DNA from: Deinococcus deserti VCD115
Lineage (GTDB): Bacteria > Deinococcota > Deinococci > Deinococcales > Deinococcaceae
Reading direction: 5' to 3'
DNA: 64,000 nt
Assembly: GCF_000020685.1 (NCBI RefSeq)
Contig: NC_012526.1
Span: 2,086,001-2,150,000 of the forward strand
Every line of letters begins with the position of its first letter. Position 1 is the first letter of the stretch. The position numbers and the translations under genes are program-made. Below, one piece after another: positions 27,761-36,206 of this stretch. The notes beneath the pieces are model-generated. The model ran no database searches. It was not told the origin of the DNA and saw nothing but the letters and a program-made list of their open reading frames with translations.

Positions 27761-28582
27761 GTGACGTTTACCCTCTCCGCTATCCGTCCCGAGAAGCTTC
27801 CTCCTGTCTTTGCCGCCCTGTACGGCGCACCTCAGGAGGCAGTGGCCTGGATGGCAGACGAGTTGGGAGCTGCCTGGGCAGCACACGGAGAAAACGGCGA
27901 GATCCTGGGGGCTGTGGGGCTGCGTCCCAGCCCGGCCCACGGCTCGGAACTGGTGGGCGGGGCCCTGTTCGGGGTGCACGCTCAGGAGGTTGCCTCGGCC
28001 CTGGCATTGCAGGCCCGGCAGGAAGGGAGGCAAGTCTACGCTTTTGCGGACGGCGGGATGCTGAGTGCCCCGGCGCTGGAGGCCGCCGGCTACCGCGAGG
28101 TGGCGGCCTACCGTCTGCTGGCCGGCCCCACACCGCATGAGAGTGCTCCGCTGCCTGACGGCATGACGCTGCATTGCCTGGGCGAGGTTCCGGCTATCGC
28201 CACTCGCCTGGATGCTCTGGCCACCTACGAAGACCGGATCGGCCACCACGCTGTGACCCCACAGGCGGCTGCCGACGGCGCAGGCGGATTCGACCCGGCA
28301 CTCAGCCTGATTGCGCTGGATGCCCACGGCCACGCCGCCGGTATCTGCCGCGCCGCGCCGGAAGAAGGTTACGCGCGCATCGACGCCCCGGGAGTGCGTC
28401 AGGATCTGCGTACGACCGGTCTGCGCGCAGCGCTGCTGTTGGGCGTGTGTGCCCTGGCGCGTGCCCGAGGCTTCGAGCATGTCAGTGTTGAGAGCTGGGG
28501 AGACACGGCTGAGGAACTGGCTGCAGATCTGCTGCTGGGGCTGGGCGTGGAGATCGAAAATCCGATTTACGCTGCAGGCTGA
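27761..28582 (+). CDS. GNAT-like acetyltransferase, tandem-domain type
   Basis: 273 residues. The second half shows a GNAT pattern: SLIALDAHGHAAGICRAAP near residue 190, then VRQDLRTTGLRAALLLGVCA near 215, where the acetyl-CoA loop would be, and a final FEHVSVESWGDTAEEL. The first half (GAVGLRPSPAHGSELVGG) looks like a degenerate repeat of the same fold, as in tandem GNAT proteins. The pyrophosphate loop is RQDLRTTGLR rather than the canonical Q/RxxGxG/A, so activity is not certain. GTG start from the TAGGCT box six bases upstream. Divergent from marR; the substrate is unknown. Confidence 0.7.
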   Translation: MTFTLSAIRPEKLPPVFAALYGAPQEAVAWMADELGAAWAAHGENGEILGAVGLRPSPAHGSELVGGALFGVHAQEVASALALQARQEGRQVYAFADGGMLSAPALEAAGYREVAAYRLLAGPTPHESAPLPDGMTLHCLGEVPAIATRLDALATYEDRIGHHAVTPQAAADGAGGFDPALSLIALDAHGHAAGICRAAPEEGYARIDAPGVRQDLRTTGLRAALLLGVCALARARGFEHVSVESWGDTAEELAADLLLGLGVEIENPIYAAG

Positions 28583-28604
28583 GAAAGCATTGGCCCCGGC
28601 ACGA

Positions 28605-28610
28605 TAGGAT
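28605..28610 (+). promoter_or_regulatory. leaderless-type -10 of the trmJ-like gene
   Basis: TAGGAT, seven bases before a GTG at 28618. Confidence 0.55.
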
Positions 28611-28617
28611 CAGACAC

Positions 28618-29376
28618 GTGAATCTTGCGGTGGTCCTGGTTTCTCCGAAAACGCCCGGCAATGTGGGGGCAGCAGCGCGCGCCATGCTGAACATGGGGGC
28701 CAGCGATCTGCGTATCGTGGCTCCACGCTGTGACTATCTGGACTCACAGGCGCTGGCCATGGCGGTGCACGCCGGTGACCTTCTCCGCAGCGCGCGGGTT
28801 TTTCCGACGCTGCGTGAAGCCCTGGGCGACCGCGACCTCAGCGTCGGCACGAGCGCCCGGTTGCGCGCCGACCTGCCCGCCCCGCGTCATCCTGCGCTGA
28901 TCCGGCCGATGGTGCGTCAGGCAGCGGCCCCCGCCCTGGTCTTTGGCCCCGAGGAAACCGGTCTGATCAACAGCGACCTGGAGCAGTGTCAGGTCACAGT
29001 CCGTATTCCAACTGGCAACTACGCCAGCCTCAATCTTTCACAGGCTGTGCTGCTGGTGTGCTACGAGTTCCTGCAGGGCCAGGATGAGCCCATCCCCGTG
29101 ACGCGCAAAACCGCGACCCGCGAGGAAATGGAGGCGATGTACTCGCACCTGCACGAGACCATGCAGTTGATCGGGTACACCGACGCTGTACGGGCGCGCC
29201 ACACCCTGCGCCTGTGGCGCGCCATGCTGGACCGTGGGCTGCTGAGCAGTGCCGAAAGCCGCCTGTTCAGGGGTTTTCTGCGGCAGGTCAGGTGGAAGGT
29301 AGAGGACGCCGCTGCACGTGGCACCACAAGCGCGCGGACCGGGGCTGCTGAACTGGAACCCACGCAAGAGGAGTAA
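28618..29376 (+). CDS. TrmJ-like tRNA/rRNA 2'-O-methyltransferase (SPOUT)
   Basis: 252-residue SpoU/TrmH-family methylase, group TrmJ (tRNA Nm32). The three SPOUT motifs are present: NVGAAARAMLNMG near residue 20, LVFGPEETGL near 110 and IPTGNYASLNLSQA near 132, which builds the trefoil-knot SAM site. A C-terminal helical extension follows (TLRLWRAMLDRGLLSSAESR), as in bacterial TrmJ; it ends in a low-complexity tail. The start is a GTG seven bases after TAGGAT. The gene is followed 69 bases on by the histidine kinase, which has its own promoter. The exact methylated position is inferred from family membership. Confidence 0.88.
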   Translation: MNLAVVLVSPKTPGNVGAAARAMLNMGASDLRIVAPRCDYLDSQALAMAVHAGDLLRSARVFPTLREALGDRDLSVGTSARLRADLPAPRHPALIRPMVRQAAAPALVFGPEETGLINSDLEQCQVTVRIPTGNYASLNLSQAVLLVCYEFLQGQDEPIPVTRKTATREEMEAMYSHLHETMQLIGYTDAVRARHTLRLWRAMLDRGLLSSAESRLFRGFLRQVRWKVEDAAARGTTSARTGAAELEPTQEE

Positions 29377-29433
29377 AGCGCGCGTTCATACCCTGCTGTG
29401 AGAGGTGTGACGGCGCAGAGGAGTTGCCCTCCG

Positions 29434-29439
29434 TATGCT
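29434..29439 (+). promoter_or_regulatory. leaderless-type -10 of the histidine kinase gene
   Basis: TATGCT followed by six G and the ATG at 29446. Confidence 0.55.
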
Positions 29440-29445
29440 GGGGGG

Positions 29446-31182
29446 ATGCCGGAGTCCTCTCCCCTGCCCGCCGCGTTGCCGGCCACACCTCCGCCTGCCT
29501 CGGCGGGCGGCCAGACGTCGGACCGTGTGCGGCTGGTGCGCAATGCCCTGCCTCCCCTGATTCTGCTGGTTGTGGTGGTGGTCGAAGCCCTGATTCTGCA
29601 ACTGCGTGATCAGACCATGGAGATCTGGGCGCATCTGCTGTTCTACGGCCTTCTCGGGCCCGCCGTAACCTTTTTCAGCGTGGAGTGGATCGCGGAGGGC
29701 ACGCGCGCCCGTGAACGCGCTGAGCAGGAACTGCGGGTCCTGTATGGTCAGCTCAGCGCCTCGCATGAACGGCTCAGGGCCGTTCAGGAACTGATGCGCG
29801 ACCTCACTGATGCCCCCGACATGGGGGCTGTGGTCGAAGTAGCTGCGCGCGGCGCGGTGCGCGTGACTGGCGCGACCCACGCGACCCTGAGTGTGCCCGG
29901 AGGCCTGAGCGGCACGGCGCGCGGTCAGACGCTGCTGGCCAGCCCCGGAGCCGAGCTGCACCCCCTGACCGTCAGCATTCCCGGAGGCGGCGCCCTGGCC
30001 CTGCATTTCGAACTGCCGCCTTCGCCGGAAACCGAAGCGCTAGCCCACGCCCTGGCTGCCGAGGTGGCCAATGGTGTCGAGGCTGCGCGCCAGCGCACCC
30101 TGGATCTGATGACGCTTTACAGCGTGGACCAGAGCATCCGTGCTGAACGCAACATGCGCCGACTGCTTTCCAGGGTCACCCGGATCATGGCCGAGCGGCT
30201 GGGCACCGAGGCCCGCGCGGTGTATCTGAGCGACCAGGACGGCATGCTGCGGCTGGAATACGCCCAGGACCGCCGGGGCGAGTCGGGGGGCGGAAACCCG
30301 GCTCCCGACTTTGCGCAGCGGGTATCGAACGCCGGAACGCCGCTGCTGGCCGAGGGTGCCGAAGCAGCCGAGGTATTCCCTGAAGCCCGCCGTGTGCTGG
30401 GTCTTCCCATGCGTGACGAGGACGGCCTGGTCGGCGTACTGATGCTCGGCGACAGCCAGACCCAGCCCTTTGACGAGGCGCGGGTCCCGTTGCTGGCCCT
30501 GATGGCCGGTCAGGCCACGCTGGCGGTACGCAACGCACGTGCCCACGTGTATTCGGAGGAACTGGCCATCAGCGACGAGCGCGCCCGGATCGCGCGCGAA
30601 ATTCACGACAGCGTGGCGCAGTCACTGGCGTTTACCGCCCTCAAGCTGGACATCGTGACCCGGCAGATGCATAAGGACCCCGTGCAGGCCGAAGCTGAGG
30701 TGCGGGCAGCCTCGGCACTGCTCCGTGAACAGATCCGTGAAGTCAGACGCAGCATCTTCGCGCTGCGCCCCATTGACCTGGAACGCTACGGCCTGCTGGA
30801 AACCGTGCGGCGCTATGTCGCGGATTTTGGCGAGCAGAACAACATCAAGGCAACCCTGAGCGTCACCGGTGACGTTCATCTCTCGCCCAGTGACGAGGCA
30901 GTGGTCTTCCGGCTGCTTCAGGAAAGCCTCAACAACGTGGCCAAACATGCCCAGGCCAGTGAGGTCAAGGTCAGCCTGCACGGCGGCGTGCACCTGACCC
31001 TGCGGGTTCAGGACAACGGCGCCGGGTTCAATCCGGAGCAGATCAGCGGCCGGGTCAGCAGCGCGGGCGGCCTGGGCCTGCTGCAGATGCGCGAAAGGGT
31101 CGAGGCGCGCGGCGGCAATTACCGGGTTCTGTCCTCGCCGGGCCATGGCACGGTGGTCGAAGCTGAAATGCCCCAGGCCTGA
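29446..31182 (+). CDS. sensor histidine kinase, NarL/NreB-type (HisKA_3) with GAF domain
   Basis: 578 residues. Two hydrophobic segments near the N-terminus (LPPLILLVVVVVEALIL and LLFYGLLGPAVTFF) anchor it. A coiled-coil region (RERAEQELRVLYG) follows, then a region that may be a first GAF-like domain, and a clear GAF-like domain around residues 230-370. The H-box REIHDSVAQSL is near 387, the HATPase N-box NNVAKHAQ near 500, and the G-boxes DNGAGF and GLGLLQMRERV follow. This is the HisKA_3/HATPase_c arrangement that partners LuxR-type response regulators. No response regulator gene is adjacent, so it is an orphan; the signal is unknown. Leaderless start at 29446. Confidence 0.92.
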   Translation: MPESSPLPAALPATPPPASAGGQTSDRVRLVRNALPPLILLVVVVVEALILQLRDQTMEIWAHLLFYGLLGPAVTFFSVEWIAEGTRARERAEQELRVLYGQLSASHERLRAVQELMRDLTDAPDMGAVVEVAARGAVRVTGATHATLSVPGGLSGTARGQTLLASPGAELHPLTVSIPGGGALALHFELPPSPETEALAHALAAEVANGVEAARQRTLDLMTLYSVDQSIRAERNMRRLLSRVTRIMAERLGTEARAVYLSDQDGMLRLEYAQDRRGESGGGNPAPDFAQRVSNAGTPLLAEGAEAAEVFPEARRVLGLPMRDEDGLVGVLMLGDSQTQPFDEARVPLLALMAGQATLAVRNARAHVYSEELAISDERARIAREIHDSVAQSLAFTALKLDIVTRQMHKDPVQAEAEVRAASALLREQIREVRRSIFALRPIDLERYGLLETVRRYVADFGEQNNIKATLSVTGDVHLSPSDEAVVFRLLQESLNNVAKHAQASEVKVSLHGGVHLTLRVQDNGAGFNPEQISGRVSSAGGLGLLQMRERVEARGGNYRVLSSPGHGTVVEAEMPQA

Positions 31183-31577
31183 TGTCCTGACTGGCAAGAA
31201 CTATTCATCAACCTTGTCCGGGCGCTTTTCAGGCTGCGGCTTGGTACGCCTACAGTCTGACCAAAGCCTTATAGAACTCCCCCAGCCTTCATCAGGAGTG
31301 TTCACTGCGTATGTGGCCCTACACCATGCGGCCTGACAAGCTTCCTGCAAACAGCTGCATAAAGACACAAGTCGATTCTTTGTTCTCATGAATTTCAAAT
31401 GCTGACCTAACAAATGCCATTGACATTGCCTCTCACATTTTCAGGTGAACAGAATTTTGGACACATTTCGTCCGTCTAGACAACTTGAAAATGCGTTTTT
31501 TCTCATGCGTGCTACAACCACTCAGTCGGCAAAACATAGTTCCACACGAGAATTCTGAATCCCACCCGGAGGTTAGG
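31183..31577. other. AT-richer intergenic region before the protease gene
   Basis: 395 bases with lower GC than its surroundings and no gene. It holds an RDRM-like site at 31412-31428 and several possible promoter hexamers, none clearly best. Confidence 0.5.
31412..31428. promoter_or_regulatory. RDRM-like site upstream of the protease gene
   Basis: Compared with the Deinococcus radiation/desiccation response motif TTATGTCATTGACATAA, 12 of 17 bases match. The core ATGCCATTGACAT differs at one position. It lies about 150 bases before the protease start. The outer AT arms do not match. Confidence 0.35.
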
Positions 31578-32786
31578 ATGAACACACGTATTGTTTTGAG
31601 CACGATTGGACTCAGCCTGTTGTTGGCCGCCTGTGGTCAGACCAGCATGACCAGCACCCCCAGCGAAAGCCCCCAGGCCAGTGCCAGCACTCCGATTCTG
31701 GGTACAAGCAACCCCGACGCCATCCCCGGGCAGTACATCGTGGTCTTCCACGACGACGCGGCCAGCCTCAGTGCCCAGGATGCGAGCGGTCTGATCAGCA
31801 GCCTCAAGCTCGACCCCCTGGGTGTCAGCATCCAGCACATCTACACCCAGGCGCTCAGTGGCTTTGCTGCCAAACTCAGCGCACAGAACCTGACCGCGCT
31901 GCAGTCCGACCCACGCGTGAAATACATCGAGCAGGACAGCATGATGCACGCGACCGCCACCCAGAGCGGCGCGACCTGGGGCCTGGACCGCATTGACCAG
32001 CGCAGCCTGCCGCTGAACAGCAGCTACACCTACAGCACCACTGCCAGTGGGGTGAAGGTATACATCATTGATACCGGTATCAACACCGGGCATACCAACT
32101 TTGGTGGCCGGGCCGTGTGGGGCACCAACACCACGGGCGACGGCAACAACACCGATTGCCAGGGCCACGGCACGCATGTGGCTGGTACAGTCGGCAGTGC
32201 CACCTGGGGCGTAGCTAAAGGCACGCGTCTCATCGCGGTGAAGGTGCTGAACTGCAGCGGTTCCGGCACCAACTCCGGCGTTATTGCCGGGGTGAACTGG
32301 GCTGTGAGCAACAAAGGCACCTCCACTGCCGTAGCCAACATGAGCCTGGGCGGCGGGTTCAGCCAGGCGCTGAATGACGCCGTCAACAGCGCCGCCAGCA
32401 AGAACCTGGTGATGGTGGTCGCCGCCGGCAACGAAAACCAGAACGCCTGCAACGTCTCCCCTGCCAGCGCCGCGAGTGCTATCACCGTCGGCAGCACCAC
32501 CCGGACCGATGCCCGCAGCAGCTTCTCCAACTACGGCTCGTGCCTCGACATCTTTGCTCCTGGCAGCGATATCACCAGCACCTGGATCGGCAGCACCACC
32601 GCCACTAACACCATCAGCGGTACCAGCATGGCCTCCCCCCACGTTGCAGGTGCGGCAGCAGTGCGCATCGCGCTAGGGAACACCACCACCAGCTCGGTGA
32701 CCAGCGCCCTGATTAACAACGCCACGACCGGTAAGGTCACCAGCGCCGGTACCGGTAGCCCCAACCGCCTGCTGTACTCCTTCTGA
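31578..32786 (+). CDS. subtilisin-like serine protease (S8, proteinase K type), lipoprotein
   Basis: 402 residues. A lipoprotein signal ends at LLLAAC near residue 20, so the precursor is probably anchored outside the cytoplasmic membrane. An inhibitor I9 propeptide follows (GQYIVVFHD to about residue 115). The S8 catalytic domain has Asp in VYIIDTGIN near 160, His in GHGTHVAGTVG near 198 and Ser in GTSMASPHVAG near 351, with the oxyanion Asn in VVAAGNENQNAC. It ends right after the catalytic domain. The ATG at 31578 has GGAGG; the upstream in-frame ATG at 31485 would bury the signal peptide. A role in protein turnover or nutrition, possibly stress-induced, is inferred. Confidence 0.93.
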   Translation: MNTRIVLSTIGLSLLLAACGQTSMTSTPSESPQASASTPILGTSNPDAIPGQYIVVFHDDAASLSAQDASGLISSLKLDPLGVSIQHIYTQALSGFAAKLSAQNLTALQSDPRVKYIEQDSMMHATATQSGATWGLDRIDQRSLPLNSSYTYSTTASGVKVYIIDTGINTGHTNFGGRAVWGTNTTGDGNNTDCQGHGTHVAGTVGSATWGVAKGTRLIAVKVLNCSGSGTNSGVIAGVNWAVSNKGTSTAVANMSLGGGFSQALNDAVNSAASKNLVMVVAAGNENQNACNVSPASAASAITVGSTTRTDARSSFSNYGSCLDIFAPGSDITSTWIGSTTATNTISGTSMASPHVAGAAAVRIALGNTTTSSVTSALINNATTGKVTSAGTGSPNRLLYSF

Positions 32787-32799
32787 AAAATGTCTCTCT

Positions 32800-32838
32800 A
32801 AGACGAGGAGGGCCCCTGAAGCGGGCCCTCCTCGTCTT
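32800..32838 (+). terminator. terminator after the protease gene
   Basis: A 16-bp perfect stem (32800-32815 with 32823-32838) with a 7-base loop, 13 bases after the stop. The following T-tract is weak. Confidence 0.8.
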
Positions 32839-32881
32839 GTTGCCACACGGACAGACCTTCATATCGCGGCCGGGCCCTCTG

Positions 32882-32935
32882 GAGCGAAGCTGTCACCCGA
32901 ATGCTCTGAGAAGCTTCCGGGGGACAGCTTCGCTC
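32882..32935. repeat. long imperfect inverted repeat between protease and apaG
   Basis: Arms 32882-32899 and 32918-32935 pair over 18 positions with one mismatch (13 perfect, mismatch, 4 perfect), around an 18-base loop. It has no T-run on either strand and so is not a typical terminator. Confidence 0.6.
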
Positions 32936-33006
32936 GAATCCTTTGACCCACACCACAGCCGTTCACCCCGGATCATCTGATCAACGACGCGACCACAGCC
33001 TCCTGT

Positions 33007-33414
33007 TCAATTCAGCACCCGTCGCCCGGGTACATCCAGTACAAAAGCCGGAATGGGCACCTGTGCTCGGGCGCTCCAGGCATCCTGCATCACGTAGTGC
33101 CCGCTCATGCGCCCAGGCGTGGCTTCCAGAGTCACAAACGAATCGTAGACGAAGGCGCCGCCCGGCGGCAGAACCGGCTGCTCGCCGACCACGCCCTCGC
33201 CGTCCACGCTGGTGTGGCGTCCGGTCGCGTCCAGGATGTCCCAGTGCCGCGCAAGCAGCTGCCAGGTCTGGTCGCTGTGGTTTTCGATCCGGATCACGTA
33301 GGTAAATACCTGCCGGCCTTCCCGGCTGCGTGGGCCCAGGTGCTGGACTTCCACGTTGACGCGGATATCGGGCTCAGAACTGTCCGGCACAGGAGCGTCA
33401 GGAGGCTGAGTCAT
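33007..33414 (-). CDS. apaG: ApaG domain protein
   Basis: 135 residues, a single immunoglobulin-like ApaG domain. The family signatures IRIENHSDQTWQLLARHW near residue 48 and PPGGAFVYDSFVTLEATPGR near 90 are both present, ending in GHYVMQD. ApaG was linked in enterobacteria to Co/Mg homeostasis next to apaH; no apaH or ksgA is adjacent here, so only the fold is certain. The leaderless-type TAGACT at 33421-33426, six bases before the ATG, sets the start. It is a single gene facing the protease gene and divergent from the M42 peptidase. Confidence 0.92.
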   Translation of the reverse strand: MTQPPDAPVPDSSEPDIRVNVEVQHLGPRSREGRQVFTYVIRIENHSDQTWQLLARHWDILDATGRHTSVDGEGVVGEQPVLPPGGAFVYDSFVTLEATPGRMSGHYVMQDAWSARAQVPIPAFVLDVPGRRVLN

Positions 33415-33420
33415 GTGGGC

Positions 33421-33426
33421 AGTCTA
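33421..33426 (-). promoter_or_regulatory. leaderless-type -10 of apaG
   Basis: TAGACT on the minus strand, six bases before the ATG at 33414. Confidence 0.65.
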
Positions 33427-33492
33427 GCTGGGTCGTGCGCCTGGGCTATAGGTAGGTCGTATTCGCGGCAATCAGGTGGAGCGGGGTGGCAG

Positions 33493-33498
33493 TAGACT
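33493..33498 (+). promoter_or_regulatory. leaderless-type -10 of the M42 peptidase gene
   Basis: TAGACT, seven bases before the ATG at 33506. Confidence 0.65.
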
Positions 33499-33505
33499 CG
33501 GACGA

Positions 33506-34555
33506 ATGAGCAAAATCAATCAGGAGTTTCTGTTCGCCCTGCTCCGCGAAGCTGCACCCAGCGGTTTTGAGCGCCGCGCTGCCGACGTGTGGCTGAAAGA
33601 AGCCGCTACTTTTGCCCGGACCAGCGAAGACCACTACGGGAACGTCTATGCCGAGCTGGGGCCGGAAGGTGCGCCAGCAATCATCCTGACCGGTCACCTG
33701 GACGAGATCGGCCTGATGGTCAGCCACGTCAATGATCAGGGATTCCTGCACGTGCTGCCGCTGGGCGGCTGGGACCCGCAGGTGCTGGTTGGTCAACGTA
33801 TACGCCTGCTTGCCCCGGAAGGCGACCTGATCGGTGTAATCGGGAAAAAGGCCATTCACGTCATGGACGAGGATGACCGCAACAAGGCCAGCAAGCTTGA
33901 GGACCTGTGGATCGACGTGGACATGACGGCAGAGGACGCGCGCAAGCGCATTCCGGTTGGTACCGTTGCCGTGATCGAGCAGCCCACTGTCATGGTAGGC
34001 AACAAGATCGTAAGCCGGGCACTGGACAACCGCGTCGGGGGATTTATCGTGCTTGAAGCCCTGCGTGCGCTGAAAGACGCCGACCTGAAACACCGTATCG
34101 TGGCGGTGGGCACCAGCCAGGAAGAAATCGGTTCATACGGCAGTAAAACCGCTGCCCACCGGGTGCGGCCTATTGCCGGGGTGGCGGTGGACGTCACCCA
34201 TGAAACCACCCAGCCGGGCGTGAAAGCCGAGAAGTACGGCGTGGTGCCGTTCGGCAGCGGCGCAAACCTCACCGTCGGCGCCATGGTCAGCCCGGTGATC
34301 TTCCGGCAGATGAAGGAAGCTGCCGAGCGCGAGGGCATTCCCCACAGTGTCTCTGCCAGCCCCCGCCTGACCTTCACGGACGCGGACACCATGATGCTCT
34401 CGCGTGAAGGGGTGCCCGGGGCAGTGGTCAGCATTCCCAACCGCTATATGCACAGCCCGAACGAAATGGTCGATGCCGGAGACGTCAAAGCCTGCATTGA
34501 CATTCTCGCGGCTTGGGTCCGCGGCCTGGAGGCAGAGGGCAGCTTTCTGCGGTAA
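33506..34555 (+). CDS. M42 family aminopeptidase (tetrahedral type)
   Basis: 349-residue cobalt/zinc aminopeptidase of family M42, cytoplasmic and usually forming dodecameric tetrahedra that finish peptide degradation. Metal ligands are visible: His in LTGHLDEIG near residue 65, Asp in RALDNRVGG near 176, Glu-Glu in GTSQEEIGSYG near 208, Asp in VAVDVTHET near 231 and His in RYMHSPNEM near 317. The N-terminus REAAPSGFERRAADVW is typical. The short form starting at 33506 is set by TAGACT seven bases upstream. Single gene, convergent with dusA across a shared 16-bp terminator stem. Confidence 0.93.
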   Translation: MSKINQEFLFALLREAAPSGFERRAADVWLKEAATFARTSEDHYGNVYAELGPEGAPAIILTGHLDEIGLMVSHVNDQGFLHVLPLGGWDPQVLVGQRIRLLAPEGDLIGVIGKKAIHVMDEDDRNKASKLEDLWIDVDMTAEDARKRIPVGTVAVIEQPTVMVGNKIVSRALDNRVGGFIVLEALRALKDADLKHRIVAVGTSQEEIGSYGSKTAAHRVRPIAGVAVDVTHETTQPGVKAEKYGVVPFGSGANLTVGAMVSPVIFRQMKEAAEREGIPHSVSASPRLTFTDADTMMLSREGVPGAVVSIPNRYMHSPNEMVDAGDVKACIDILAAWVRGLEAEGSFLR

Positions 34556-34571
34556 AGCATGCAACAGGCAG

Positions 34572-34609
34572 CAGGGTGCCCGGGAAACTTCTCCCGGGCA
34601 CCCTGCTTG
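34572..34609. terminator. bidirectional terminator between M42 peptidase and dusA
   Basis: A perfect 16-bp stem (34572-34587 with 34594-34609) with 6-base loop, placed between two convergent genes. T-runs are short on both sides. Confidence 0.8.
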
Positions 34610-34612
34610 CGG

Positions 34613-35653
<1,041 letters not shown>

Positions 35654-35662
35654 AGACCCGAC

Positions 35663-35668
35663 AGTTTA
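35663..35668 (-). promoter_or_regulatory. leaderless-type -10 of dusA
   Basis: TAAACT on the minus strand, nine bases before the ATG at 35653. Confidence 0.6.
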
Positions 35669-35904
35669 CGCCACAGGTCTGGTGTCATAACAGCGTCAGA
35701 CGCTCCATTTGCCTGTACAGAGCTGTAGCTCCTGATTACTTTGTACCCGCGTGCGTCACAGCCTTTCTGCTGGACCAGGACCCGAAACGGCAGCAGTGCC
35801 GATCACTCGCGTCCTCGTGAACCATGAGCTCCGCGAAGAGCACCGCCAGGATGAACAACGGAAGGGGCCTCCCGGCGGAAACCAGGAACGACTGAAAAGT
35901 GTCA

Positions 35905-36123
35905 TCAACGATCTGAATTCTGAGTTCCAGCATCAAACGTGGTGCCACTTCCGTTCTGGTCCAGGGTGTCGCCCTGCGGAACTTCACTGCCCTGCCCGCC
36001 CTGATCTCCGGCGGTGTCGATGTTGGTGCGGCCGTACTGGTCTGCGTCGCCGGAGCGTTCGCTCATTTCATTGCCGATGTCCTCGGGCAGGCCTGCCTGA
36101 CGGTCCTTGGGATCCTGAGTCAT
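35905..36123 (-). CDS. small hydrophilin-like protein
   Basis: 72 residues, very hydrophilic and probably unfolded. There are 12 glycines (17%) and abundant Asp, Gln, Asn and Thr, with no Cys or Trp and only three large hydrophobic residues after position 30. Glycine above about 6-8% together with high hydrophilicity is the working definition of hydrophilins, which often protect against desiccation. GC-rich third codon positions support real coding. The ATG at 36123 has GGAAAG at suitable spacing; an upstream in-frame ATG at 36186 would add an unrelated basic segment. It lies between dusA and the HelD-like gene, on the same strand. The function is inferred from composition only. Confidence 0.6.
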   Translation of the reverse strand: MTQDPKDRQAGLPEDIGNEMSERSGDADQYGRTNIDTAGDQGGQGSEVPQGDTLDQNGSGTTFDAGTQNSDR

Positions 36124-36206
36124 ATCGACACTTTCCGACGACCGCCGGTGGCGGTGATGAGGGAACGATGGAGTCTCCCTGGCCAACGGGCCCCTTTGCC
36201 TGAAGA

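Noticed and set aside
35736..35987. 83-codon minus-strand frame after the hydrophilin gene with a hydrophobic stretch
   Set aside because: It overlaps the hydrophilin gene out of frame, has no ribosome-binding site or TANNNT box, and has no family resemblance.
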